A DNA stretch of 14,949 nucleotides, taken from NCBI GenBank assembly GCA_947491175.1, contig CANLIF010000017.1:1-14949 (forward strand), read 5' to 3'. The stretch comes from Actinomycetota bacterium (lineage in GTDB: Bacteria; Actinomycetota; Actinomycetes; S36-B12; UBA5976). The position numbers and the translations under genes were made by a program. Below, piece by piece: positions 1 through 6,077 of the stretch. Below the pieces are notes generated by a model. It was not told the origin of the DNA, did not search any database, and was given only the letters and a program-made list of their open reading frames with translations. Numbering within the stretch: position 1 is the first letter of the stretch; every line of letters starts with the position of its first letter.

Positions 1-856
1 AATGTTGTTGCGCGCGGTCGGCAACGGTTATAAGTGCGTTGCAATCCTTTTGCCAGGAAACGGAAATCAAGTATTCGAATGAGTCGTTATCCCAGCGAAT
101 CGATTCGCGTTCGCCCGTAATTGAAATTTTCTCAAGTCCAACAGTTGCATTTTTGGTACCCGCAGCCGGGTATCGAATTTCTTGTGGAGTTTTTGCTGGA
201 GTTGCTGGATCCGAAATCCACCAAGTTTGAACTTCAGCATCGTTAACTGATTCGACCATCAAACTGTCACTATTGGGTGACCACCAATAACCATGCATGC
301 GGCCAAATTCTTCGGAGGCGATGAAGTCTGCCAAGCCCCAAGAAACATTCTCAGATTCTTCATTAGTGAGATTTCGTACTTCAGTGCCGGTGAAATCGGC
401 AATGAATAAGTCTTTTCCGTTGGACCAAGCAACAAAGTTGCCATTAGGGGAGAGCCTTGGATCAATTACTGGACCCGCCACATTCAAGTTAGTTAGTTTT
501 GATCCCGATGTTTGGCCGACAAATAGTTGCCCCGAAAGTGCAAACGCAACTTTTGATCCGGCATCATCTGTTGAGTAACTGGTGATTCCAGATGTTGTTT
601 CCCGCATTCGTTCCCGTCGAGCCCGTTCCGCAGCTGGAACTTCTGAATCGTCTGCTAGTAATGCTCTAGGATCTGCAAACTTGGTTTCGATTCGGCTAGC
701 TACGTCATAAATCCATAGCGAGTTAACAGAATCACGACCGCTATCACTTCGCAAAAAAAGAACTTGCTCACCTGATTCGGAAACCTGAAAACTGCGAGGG
801 GCACCTAATTGAAAATTGCGGGTAGCCGCACTTTGGCGCGGGAAAGATTCGGTCAC
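1..856 (-). CDS. S9 family peptidase, dipeptidyl peptidase IV type (N-terminal part; 3' end outside window)
   Basis: An open minus-strand frame of 285 codons runs from a GTG at 854-856 to the left edge without a stop. The protein matches the N-terminal beta-propeller domain of dipeptidyl peptidase IV (S9B): propeller-like segments such as LWIYDVASR (res. 47-55), then SEEFGRMHGYWWSPNS (181-196), TWWISDPATP (211-220), IRYPAAGTKNATV (227-239) and YLISVSW. The adjacent glutamates at 182-183 correspond to the Glu pair that in this family holds the free N-terminus of the substrate, suggesting cleavage of X-Pro/X-Ala dipeptides. The catalytic Ser/Asp/His hydrolase domain lies beyond the window, so activity cannot be checked. 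No signal peptide is visible, so it is probably cytoplasmic. Start choice: an in-frame TAA lies seven codons upstream of the GTG and there is no in-frame ATG; CAGTAT six bases before the GTG is a near-match to the leaderless -10 seen at other genes here. Confidence 0.88.
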   Translation of the reverse strand, partial: MTESFPRQSAATRNFQLGAPRSFQVSESGEQVLFLRSDSGRDSVNSLWIYDVASRIETKFADPRALLADDSEVPAAERARRERMRETTSGITSYSTDDAGSKVAFALSGQLFVGQTSGSKLTNLNVAGPVIDPRLSPNGNFVAWSNGKDLFIADFTGTEVRNLTNEESENVSWGLADFIASEEFGRMHGYWWSPNSDSLMVESVNDAEVQTWWISDPATPAKTPQEIRYPAAGTKNATVGLEKISITGERESIRWDNDSFEYLISVSWQKDCNALITVADRAQQH

Positions 857-893
857 CCCTTGATACTGCCATGTTTAACTCTCGAGTGTCTCG

Positions 894-899
894 TACAGT
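894..899 (+). promoter_or_regulatory. -10 element of a leaderless mshB promoter
   Basis: TACAGT (TANNNT type) is followed by exactly six bases and then the mshB ATG at 906, placing the expected transcription start on the A of the start codon. No Shine-Dalgarno sequence precedes the ATG. No good -35 box stands at 16-18 bases; TTGATA at 860-865 is too far away. It lies in the 49-bp divergent spacer shared with the S9 peptidase gene. Confidence 0.6.
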
Positions 900-905
900 T
901 GGTAC

Positions 906-1820
906 ATGACATCTAGCCATATTGATCTGCCAAATCAACGCTTGTTATTGGTCCATGCCCATCCCGATGATGAAACTATTGGCAGTGGCGCAACCATGGC
1001 TAAGTATGTGGCTGCCGGGGCTCAGGTAACTCTTGTGACCTGCACTTTGGGTGAAGAGGGCGAAATTTTAGTTTCAGAACTATCACATTTAGCCGCTGAC
1101 CAATCTGACGAACTAGGTAAACATCGAATTACGGAATTGGCATCAGCTATGGCTGAACTTGGCGTAACTGACTGGCGACTGTTAGGCGGTCCACACGCGT
1201 TTCGGGATAGCGGAATGATGGGTACGCCACCGAATGATCGCGCTGACTGCTTTTGGCGTACCGATCTTTTGGAAGCGGCAAAGCACTTAGTGACAATTAT
1301 TCGCCAGACTCGTCCGCAGGTCTTAGTGACTTACGATGATTTTGGTGGCTACGGACACCCAGATCATATTCAGGCACATCGAGTTGCCACTTATGCCCGA
1401 GATTTAGCAGCGGTTTCAAGTTTTGCGCCAGAACTTGGCGCACCTTGGCTAATTGAAAAAGTTTATTGGACTGCGTTTCCAGTTAGCGTGATGCGAGCTG
1501 GCATCGAAATGCTCAAAGCTGCTGGCGAGGACACGGGATTTGCAGCGCAAGACCCAGACGAAATCCCATTTGCTTGCCCTGATGAACTTGTGACAACTGC
1601 AATCGATGGCGGGGAATTTGCGGATCAAAAGATGCGCGCGCTGCGGGCGCACGCTACTCAAATCAGTACTGAAGAGGGATTCTTTGCGTTATCGAACAAT
1701 CTAGGCGCGCAAGTAATGGGAATTGAGTACTACCGTTTGGTAGCTGGCGCACTTGCTGGACCGTTTGATGAATTAGGTAGAGAAATCGATTTGTTTAATG
1801 GCATAGCAAGTCGTCAGTAG
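906..1820 (+). CDS. mshB: N-acetyl-glucosaminyl-inositol deacetylase (mycothiol biosynthesis), PIG-L/LmbE family
   Basis: This 304-residue protein is a zinc-dependent PIG-L/LmbE deacetylase. It carries LLLVHAHPDDETIGSGAT at the N-terminus and YDDFGGYGHPDHIQAH around residues 143-158. By analogy with mycobacterial MshB, H19, D22 and H154 would bind zinc and D21 would act as the general base. The segments TLVTCTLGEEGEI and RDSGMMGTPPN are typical of MshB rather than of the related Mca amidase, and the length (about 300) agrees. MshB removes acetate from GlcNAc-inositol in the cytoplasm, making the substrate for MshC ligation of cysteine in mycothiol synthesis. The other mycothiol genes are not in the window. 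Its ATG is the leaderless start downstream of TACAGT. The membrane-protein gene follows 23 bp later, as beside mshB in mycobacteria. Confidence 0.9.
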   Translation: MTSSHIDLPNQRLLLVHAHPDDETIGSGATMAKYVAAGAQVTLVTCTLGEEGEILVSELSHLAADQSDELGKHRITELASAMAELGVTDWRLLGGPHAFRDSGMMGTPPNDRADCFWRTDLLEAAKHLVTIIRQTRPQVLVTYDDFGGYGHPDHIQAHRVATYARDLAAVSSFAPELGAPWLIEKVYWTAFPVSVMRAGIEMLKAAGEDTGFAAQDPDEIPFACPDELVTTAIDGGEFADQKMRALRAHATQISTEEGFFALSNNLGAQVMGIEYYRLVAGALAGPFDELGREIDLFNGIASRQ

Positions 1821-1831
1821 CAAATGTCAAA

Positions 1832-1837
1832 TAGGTT
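1832..1837 (+). promoter_or_regulatory. -10 element of a leaderless promoter for the membrane-protein gene
   Basis: TAGGTT is followed by six bases (AGTCAA) and the ATG at 1844. It sits in the 23-bp gap after the mshB stop, so the downstream gene may have its own leaderless start despite the tight packing. No Shine-Dalgarno sequence is visible before this ATG. Confidence 0.5.
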
Positions 1838-1843
1838 AGTCAA

Positions 1844-2236
1844 ATGACAAAGCTTCAAATTGTTTTACTAAGTGCAATGTCGAGCATCTTTGTAAGTTTG
1901 ATCGCAGGCTTTGCTCACGCCGATCGAATTTTGATCCAGGGGATTCGAATCCCATACGGATTATTTCTAGCTTTGAGTGTTTGTGTTCTGACAATCCTGT
2001 GGCTAAATCGACAATTTCAAACTCGCTTGGCGGGGACAGTATTCCTAGTTATCTGGGTTTTGGTAACGCTTCGGATGGCAATTGAATCAACCAATGGGGA
2101 CTTAGTTTTTACCGTGACTTGGTATTCCACGTCTTACATAATTGCTGGCGCCGTCTTGCTCTCCATGACCTCCGTCCTACCTGTAATGCGTCTGCCTCAG
2201 GAAGTTCAGCAGGTACTTCCTGAATCACAAGCCTGA
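1844..2236 (+). CDS. Small four-helix membrane protein of unknown function
   Basis: I do not recognise a functional family. The 130-residue product is very hydrophobic, with four probable transmembrane helices at about residues 5-25, 37-55, 62-80 and 90-110, short loops and no long soluble domain. The first helix (LQIVLLSAMSSIFVSLIAGF) is probably a membrane anchor rather than a cleaved signal peptide, because no clear cleavage motif follows. The C-terminus is glutamine-rich and polar. A small integral membrane protein next to mshB is, from memory, also present in M. tuberculosis (Rv1171), so it is probably a conserved positional partner and not a spurious ORF. The leaderless ATG at 1844 and the continuous hydrophobic pattern support it as a real gene. 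Function is unknown; a link to mycothiol would be guesswork. Confidence 0.8.
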   Translation: MTKLQIVLLSAMSSIFVSLIAGFAHADRILIQGIRIPYGLFLALSVCVLTILWLNRQFQTRLAGTVFLVIWVLVTLRMAIESTNGDLVFTVTWYSTSYIIAGAVLLSMTSVLPVMRLPQEVQQVLPESQA

Positions 2237-2261
2237 TGCGACAAAAAATCCAATAGACAGG

Positions 2262-2267
2262 TAGATT
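2262..2267 (+). promoter_or_regulatory. Candidate -10 element upstream of fdxA
   Basis: TAGATT lies 50 bases upstream of the fdxA GTG and would put the transcription start near 2274, giving a leader of about 45 nt that carries a small hairpin and a strong Shine-Dalgarno. No convincing -35 hexamer is seen. Confidence 0.35.
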
Positions 2268-2276
2268 TGTAGTGCT

Positions 2277-2294
2277 GAGAAAGTTACGTTTCTC
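2277..2294 (+). promoter_or_regulatory. Inverted repeat in the fdxA leader
   Basis: GAGAAA (2277-2282) and TTTCTC (2289-2294) form a perfect 6-bp stem around a 6-base loop. It lies just upstream of the Shine-Dalgarno at 2308-2312 and just downstream of the putative -10. It could be a leader hairpin or an operator half-site pair. A 6-bp A/T-rich repeat also arises easily by chance. Confidence 0.3.
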
Positions 2295-2317
2295 GCAGAA
2301 TTTGTATGGAGGTCGAA

Positions 2318-2638
2318 GTGACTTATGTGATTGCACTGCCTTGTGTGGACGTTAAAGACAAGGCATGTATCGAAGAATGCCCAGTAGATTGCATTTACGA
2401 AGGCGATCGCATGATGTACATCCAAGCCGACGAATGTGTGGACTGTGGCGCTTGCGAACCAGTTTGTCCCACCGAAGCCATCTATTACGAAGATGATGTC
2501 CCAGAAAAATGGGACAGCTTCAAAGGAGTGAATACTGCTTTCTTCGAGACGATTGGTTCTCCTGGCGGCGCGTCAAAGACTGGTAAGACCAGTAACGACC
2601 CAGAAGAAATCAAGTCACTTCCAACACAGGTGAGTTAA
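2318..2638 (+). CDS. fdxA: 7Fe (3Fe-4S/4Fe-4S) ferredoxin, FdxA type
   Basis: The 106-residue product begins MTYVIALPCVDVKDKACIEE and matches the actinobacterial seven-iron ferredoxin family along its whole length. Cluster ligands are visible as C-x7-C-x3-CP near the N-terminus and C-x2-C-x2-C-x3-CP (CVDCGACEPVCP) further on. The C-terminal GSPGGASK segment is also typical. It acts as a soluble low-potential electron carrier in the cytoplasm. Start choice: an in-frame ATG at 2306 exists, but it lies within and just before the Shine-Dalgarno GGAGG (2308-2312). The GTG at 2318 sits five bases after that GGAGG and gives exactly the family N-terminus MTYVIA. dapC follows immediately, an adjacency common in actinobacteria, so the two are probably co-transcribed. 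Confidence 0.95.
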   Translation: MTYVIALPCVDVKDKACIEECPVDCIYEGDRMMYIQADECVDCGACEPVCPTEAIYYEDDVPEKWDSFKGVNTAFFETIGSPGGASKTGKTSNDPEEIKSLPTQVS

Positions 2639-3736
2639 CTGATTTCACCACTTGCAAATGGATTGCCAGATTTCCCCTGGGATCGAATTGCCGCAGCAGG
2701 TGACTTCGCGCGAAAGCATCCAGATGGAATTGTTGACCTATCTATCGGCACGCCAGTAGATGACACTCCAGAAGTAATCGCTGCTGCACTTGCGGCAGCA
2801 GCGAACGCTCCGGGCTACCCGACTGCAGCTGGACTATTAGAACTCAGACAAGCTTGGGTTTCTTGGGCAAAGCGGATTATGTCTGCAGATTTAAACACTG
2901 ATCAAGTTGTGCCATCAATAGGTTCAAAAGAAATCGTTGCTTGGTTGCCAATTGTTTTTGGTTTAAATCAAAACAGCACGGTTGCGATTCCAGAACTTGC
3001 TTATCCAACTTATGCAGTCGGCGCGATGCTGGCACATGCAAAGTTTGTGACATACCAACAAGCCTCTGATATTCCCGATAATGCCGACTTGATTTGGGTT
3101 AATTCACCAAGCAATCCAACCGGCGAAGTTTTATCCGTAGATCAGCTAAAAGCAATTGTTGCTCGAGGCCGAGAACTGTCTGCTCCCGTAGTCAGCGACG
3201 AATGTTATATCGAACTTGGCTGGGAAGCGCAGCCGATTTCGATTTTGGATCCGCGCGTTTGCGGTACGGATTTCACGGGAATCTTGGCGGTTCATTCGCT
3301 ATCAAAGCGCTCAAATCTTGCGGGCTATCGATCTGGCGCAGTTCTTGGTGACACTAAATTAATTGCTGACATAGTTTCACTCCGCAAGCATGCGGGAATG
3401 TTGGTCTCAACTCCAGTCCAACTAGCAACTGTTGCAGCACTGGCTGATGACGCGCACGTAGCAATTCAAAAAGCTCGCTATGCCAAGCGACGTGATGTAC
3501 TTCACACCGCATTGGTTTCGGCTGGGTTCAAAATTGAGCATTCTCAGGCTGGCCTATATTTGTGGGCTACCAATGGAACAGACTGCCTAGAAACCGTTAA
3601 CTGGCTTGCGGAGAAGGGCATTTTGGCTGCTCCAGGAGATTTCTATGGCCCAGCCGGACAGAACTATGTGCGCCTGGCGCTGACTGCTACTGATGAGCGA
3701 ATTGCTAGCGCCGCCGCTCGGTTAACGGGCGATTAA
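2639..3736 (+). CDS. dapC: N-succinyldiaminopimelate aminotransferase (class I/II PLP aminotransferase)
   Basis: This is a fold-type I PLP aminotransferase of the actinobacterial DapC type. The N-terminal LPDFPWD and HPDGIVDLSIGTPVD are hallmarks. NSPSNPTGE, VVSDECYIELGW and the PLP-lysine motif HSLSKRSNLAGYRSG (Lys 215 counted from the TTG at 2663) are intact. It transaminates N-succinyl-2-amino-6-ketopimelate with glutamate in the lysine/meso-DAP pathway; dapD and dapE are nearby. The start is unusual. The frame has no ATG or GTG before the conserved region, and the only options after the upstream in-frame stop (the fdxA TAA itself) are CTG 2639, ATT 2642 and TTG 2663. I show CTG 2639, which directly follows fdxA and has an AGGTGAG Shine-Dalgarno at 2628-2634. 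TTG 2663 (357 residues) is the alternative. Function is secure, the start is not. Confidence 0.9.
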   Translation: MISPLANGLPDFPWDRIAAAGDFARKHPDGIVDLSIGTPVDDTPEVIAAALAAAANAPGYPTAAGLLELRQAWVSWAKRIMSADLNTDQVVPSIGSKEIVAWLPIVFGLNQNSTVAIPELAYPTYAVGAMLAHAKFVTYQQASDIPDNADLIWVNSPSNPTGEVLSVDQLKAIVARGRELSAPVVSDECYIELGWEAQPISILDPRVCGTDFTGILAVHSLSKRSNLAGYRSGAVLGDTKLIADIVSLRKHAGMLVSTPVQLATVAALADDAHVAIQKARYAKRRDVLHTALVSAGFKIEHSQAGLYLWATNGTDCLETVNWLAEKGILAAPGDFYGPAGQNYVRLALTATDERIASAAARLTGD

Positions 3737-3797
3737 CACCCGCTCTACTCAGGCGAGTGGCAAAAAGCCCGATTAGTCCTAGCAACGGTGCAAATAG

Positions 3798-3803
3798 TAA
3801 GTT
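3798..3803 (+). promoter_or_regulatory. -10 element of a leaderless gltA promoter
   Basis: TAAGTT is followed by six bases (TGTACT) and the gltA ATG at 3810, so the transcript probably begins at the start codon. There is no Shine-Dalgarno. It lies in the 73-bp gap after dapC, in which I see no convincing terminator, so some read-through from fdxA-dapC is possible. Confidence 0.55.
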
Positions 3804-3809
3804 TGTACT

Positions 3810-5093
3810 ATGTCCCAAGCAAAACTTGTCCACCCGAATGGCGAACTACTTCTTGGTGAGGTCCCCGCTACAGTTGGCGCTTCAGGTTATGACGTGTCTT
3901 CGTTACTTAAAGAGACCGGCCACATAACTCTTGATCACGGCTTTATGAATACTGCATCGTGCGCATCTGCCATTACCTACATCGATGGTGACAATGGAAT
4001 CTTGCGTTACCGCGGTTACCCAATTGAACAGCTTGCAGAAAAAAGTACGTTTCTAGAAACTTCTTATCTATTAATTTACGGTCACCTACCAAGCCCTAGT
4101 GAGTTAAGTAAATTTACCCAAGACATAACCATGCACACCATGGTGCACGAAGACCTTCGCCGGTTCTTTGATGGCTTCCCGCGCGATGCTCACCCAATGC
4201 CGGTTTTAAGTAGTGCAGTTAGTGCGCTATCAACCTTTTACCAAGACTCACTTGATCCATTTGATGAACGTCAGGTTGAGATTTCAACAATTCGTTTGAT
4301 GGCAAAGATCCCAACTCTTGCTGCTTATGCGTACAAGAAAACTATTGGTCAACCTTCCCGTTACCCAGACAATTCACTTGATTACGTTTCAAACTTCCTG
4401 AACATGACATTCGGGGTCCCAGCAGAACCGTATGAAGCAAACCCAGACATAGTCAAAGCACTAGACATGCTATTTATCTTGCACGCAGATCACGAACAGA
4501 ATTGTTCAACTTCAACCGTGCGCATGGTGGGTTCATCACATGCAAACTTGTTCGCATCAGTTTCGGCTGGTATTAATGCTCTGTTTGGTCCGTTACATGG
4601 TGGCGCTAACCAAGCTGTACTAGAGATGCTTGAAGGAATTCAAAGTTCGGGTGACACCGTCCAGCAGTTCATTCAGCGTGTAAAGAACCGTGAAGAGGGC
4701 GTAAAGCTCATGGGCTTTGGCCACCGGGTTTACAAGAGTTATGACCCGCGCGCTGCAATTGTGCGCAAACATGCACATGAAATTTTAACAATGCTTGGCG
4801 TACAGGATCCATTGTTTGACATTGCCCGTGAGCTCGAAGAAGCTGCGCTAAGTGATGAATTCTTCATTGAGCGCAAGCTTTACCCAAATGTTGATTTCTA
4901 CACCGGTTTGATTTATCGAGCAATTGGTTTCCCAACTCGCATGTTCACTGTGTTGTTTGCCATTGGTCGAGTGCCTGGTTGGATTGCGCAATGGCAGGAA
5001 ATGATCACGGATCCAGACACCAAGATTGGGCGCCCGCGTCAGGTTTACATTGGTGAAGCTGAACGCAACTACACCGATCTAGCTAAGCGTTAA
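3810..5093 (+). CDS. gltA: Citrate synthase (type II, hexameric-type)
   Basis: The 427-residue protein is a full-length type II citrate synthase, which condenses acetyl-CoA with oxaloacetate at entry to the TCA cycle in the cytoplasm. The catalytic residues are visible in their family contexts: His 263 in GPLHGGAN, His 305 in GFGHRVYK and Asp 362 in YPNVDFYTG. HADHEQNCSTSTVR precedes them, and the N-terminal region with LDHGFMNTASCASAITYIDGD is normal. It has its own putative leaderless promoter. It sits between dapC and dapD; in the M. tuberculosis block I recall, citrate synthase is not at this place. Its TAA directly abuts the stop codon of the convergent dapD with no base between, so neither gene has room for a separate terminator. 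A 2-methylcitrate synthase is less likely given the length and absence of prp neighbours. Confidence 0.95.
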   Translation: MSQAKLVHPNGELLLGEVPATVGASGYDVSSLLKETGHITLDHGFMNTASCASAITYIDGDNGILRYRGYPIEQLAEKSTFLETSYLLIYGHLPSPSELSKFTQDITMHTMVHEDLRRFFDGFPRDAHPMPVLSSAVSALSTFYQDSLDPFDERQVEISTIRLMAKIPTLAAYAYKKTIGQPSRYPDNSLDYVSNFLNMTFGVPAEPYEANPDIVKALDMLFILHADHEQNCSTSTVRMVGSSHANLFASVSAGINALFGPLHGGANQAVLEMLEGIQSSGDTVQQFIQRVKNREEGVKLMGFGHRVYKSYDPRAAIVRKHAHEILTMLGVQDPLFDIARELEEAALSDEFFIERKLYPNVDFYTGLIYRAIGFPTRMFTVLFAIGRVPGWIAQWQEMITDPDTKIGRPRQVYIGEAERNYTDLAKR

Positions 5094-6014
5094 TTAGTTT
5101 TTGTGTAGGGCTTCGTTCAGCCCACCCCAAGTACCTTCGCGAGTTACGGCTTCGAGTGCGCCGGAAACTGAGTTACGGCGGAATAGCAACCCATGTGCAC
5201 CAGAAAGTTCTTTGGCCTTAACCACAGCGTTATCTGGCAGCGTGATTTTTGATCCGCCCGTTATGTAGCAGCCCGCTTCGACTACACAACTATCGCCAAG
5301 TGAAATACCAACGCCGGCATTGGCCCCAACTAAACAATTCTCGCCAATTGTGATTACTTCTTTGCCGCCACCTGAGAGAGTTCCCATAATGCTGGCGCCA
5401 CCGCCAATGTCAGAGCCATTGCCAACAACAACGCCGGCCGAGATGCGCCCTTCAACCATGCTGGCACCTAAAGTTCCCGCATTGAAGTTAACAAATCCTT
5501 CGTGCATAACAGTTGTGCCAACTGCTAGGTGGGCGCCAAGGCGAACCCGATCCGCATCTGCAATTCGCACCCCAGTTGGAACCACGTAGTCCAACATGCG
5601 TGGAAACTTATCAAGTCCAAACACATTTAAGCTAATCCCTTTGGCTCGCGCCCTTATCGCTACTTCAGTTACGTTTTCAACAGCAACTGGACCAAGGGAG
5701 GTCCAAGCCACATTTGTCAGTAGGCCAAATAATCCATCAAGGTTTATGGTGCGAGGAGCCATCAAGCGGTGGGAAAGTAAATGTAAGCGTAAGTATGCAT
5801 CAGCGGCATTTTCAGGTGCTGAATTCAAATCGGAAGTTGTTGTAATTACTTCAACCCGCACGCTACGAAGTGTGTCAGTATCAATTCCCCGCTCTAGTCC
5901 AGAAACTTGCTCGGCTTTGTCACCAAGGGCAGGTTTTGGGTACCAAACATCGAGCAGCACATCAGCCGAGTAGGTGGCTAATCCGGTAGCAGTTGCAATT
6001 TGACTCTGGCTCAT
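5094..6014 (-). CDS. dapD: Tetrahydrodipicolinate N-succinyltransferase (actinobacterial type)
   Basis: The 306-residue protein matches the DapD form of actinobacteria, not the shorter E. coli type. It has an N-terminal domain (ATGLATYSADVLLDVWYPKP), then a left-handed beta-helix of hexapeptide repeats from about residue 150 to 265 (MVEGRISAGVVVG, GSDIGGGASIMGTLSGGG, CLVGANAGVGISLGDS), and the C-terminal AKELSGAHGLLFRRNSVSG. Glu 188 in MVEGR corresponds to the proposed catalytic glutamate of the mycobacterial enzyme. It transfers succinate from succinyl-CoA to tetrahydrodipicolinate in the first committed step of the succinylase branch; it is expected to be trimeric and cytoplasmic. The ATG (6012-6014) has a good Shine-Dalgarno, AAGGA, five bases upstream. 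It diverges from dapE and converges with gltA stop-to-stop. Confidence 0.95.
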   Translation of the reverse strand: MSQSQIATATGLATYSADVLLDVWYPKPALGDKAEQVSGLERGIDTDTLRSVRVEVITTTSDLNSAPENAADAYLRLHLLSHRLMAPRTINLDGLFGLLTNVAWTSLGPVAVENVTEVAIRARAKGISLNVFGLDKFPRMLDYVVPTGVRIADADRVRLGAHLAVGTTVMHEGFVNFNAGTLGASMVEGRISAGVVVGNGSDIGGGASIMGTLSGGGKEVITIGENCLVGANAGVGISLGDSCVVEAGCYITGGSKITLPDNAVVKAKELSGAHGLLFRRNSVSGALEAVTREGTWGGLNEALHKN

Positions 6015-6065
6015 GTCATTCCTTGGATTCAGGGGTCTTAAGTAGTGAAAAAAGCATTACAGGAC

Positions 6066-6071
6066 TACCGT
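6066..6071 (+). promoter_or_regulatory. -10 element of a leaderless dapE promoter
   Basis: TACCGT is followed by six bases (AGTCGT) and a GTG at 6078. This supports 6078 as the dapE start in preference to the GTG at 6045. The competing start has AGGGG at 6031-6035, nine bases upstream, as a possible Shine-Dalgarno, so both remain possible. Confidence 0.5.
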
Positions 6072-6077
6072 AGTCGT

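Noticed and set aside
39..578. Short plus-strand ORFs near the left edge
   Set aside because: The minus strand here encodes a continuous, well-matched DPP IV propeller domain, so the plus-strand frames are shadows.
857..905. TTGATA at 860-865 as the -35 box for mshB
   Set aside because: It is 28 bases from the TACAGT -10, well outside the usual 16-19 base spacing.
3737..3809. Possible intrinsic terminator after dapC
   Set aside because: Only 3-4 bp stems (ACTC/GAGT; GGC/GCC) are present and none is followed by a T-run.
5320..5973. Plus-strand ORFs of 89 and 125 codons opposite dapD
   Set aside because: They lie antisense to the DapD hexapeptide-repeat and N-terminal domains; composition (Pro/Ser/Thr-rich) is what the complement of such repeats gives.
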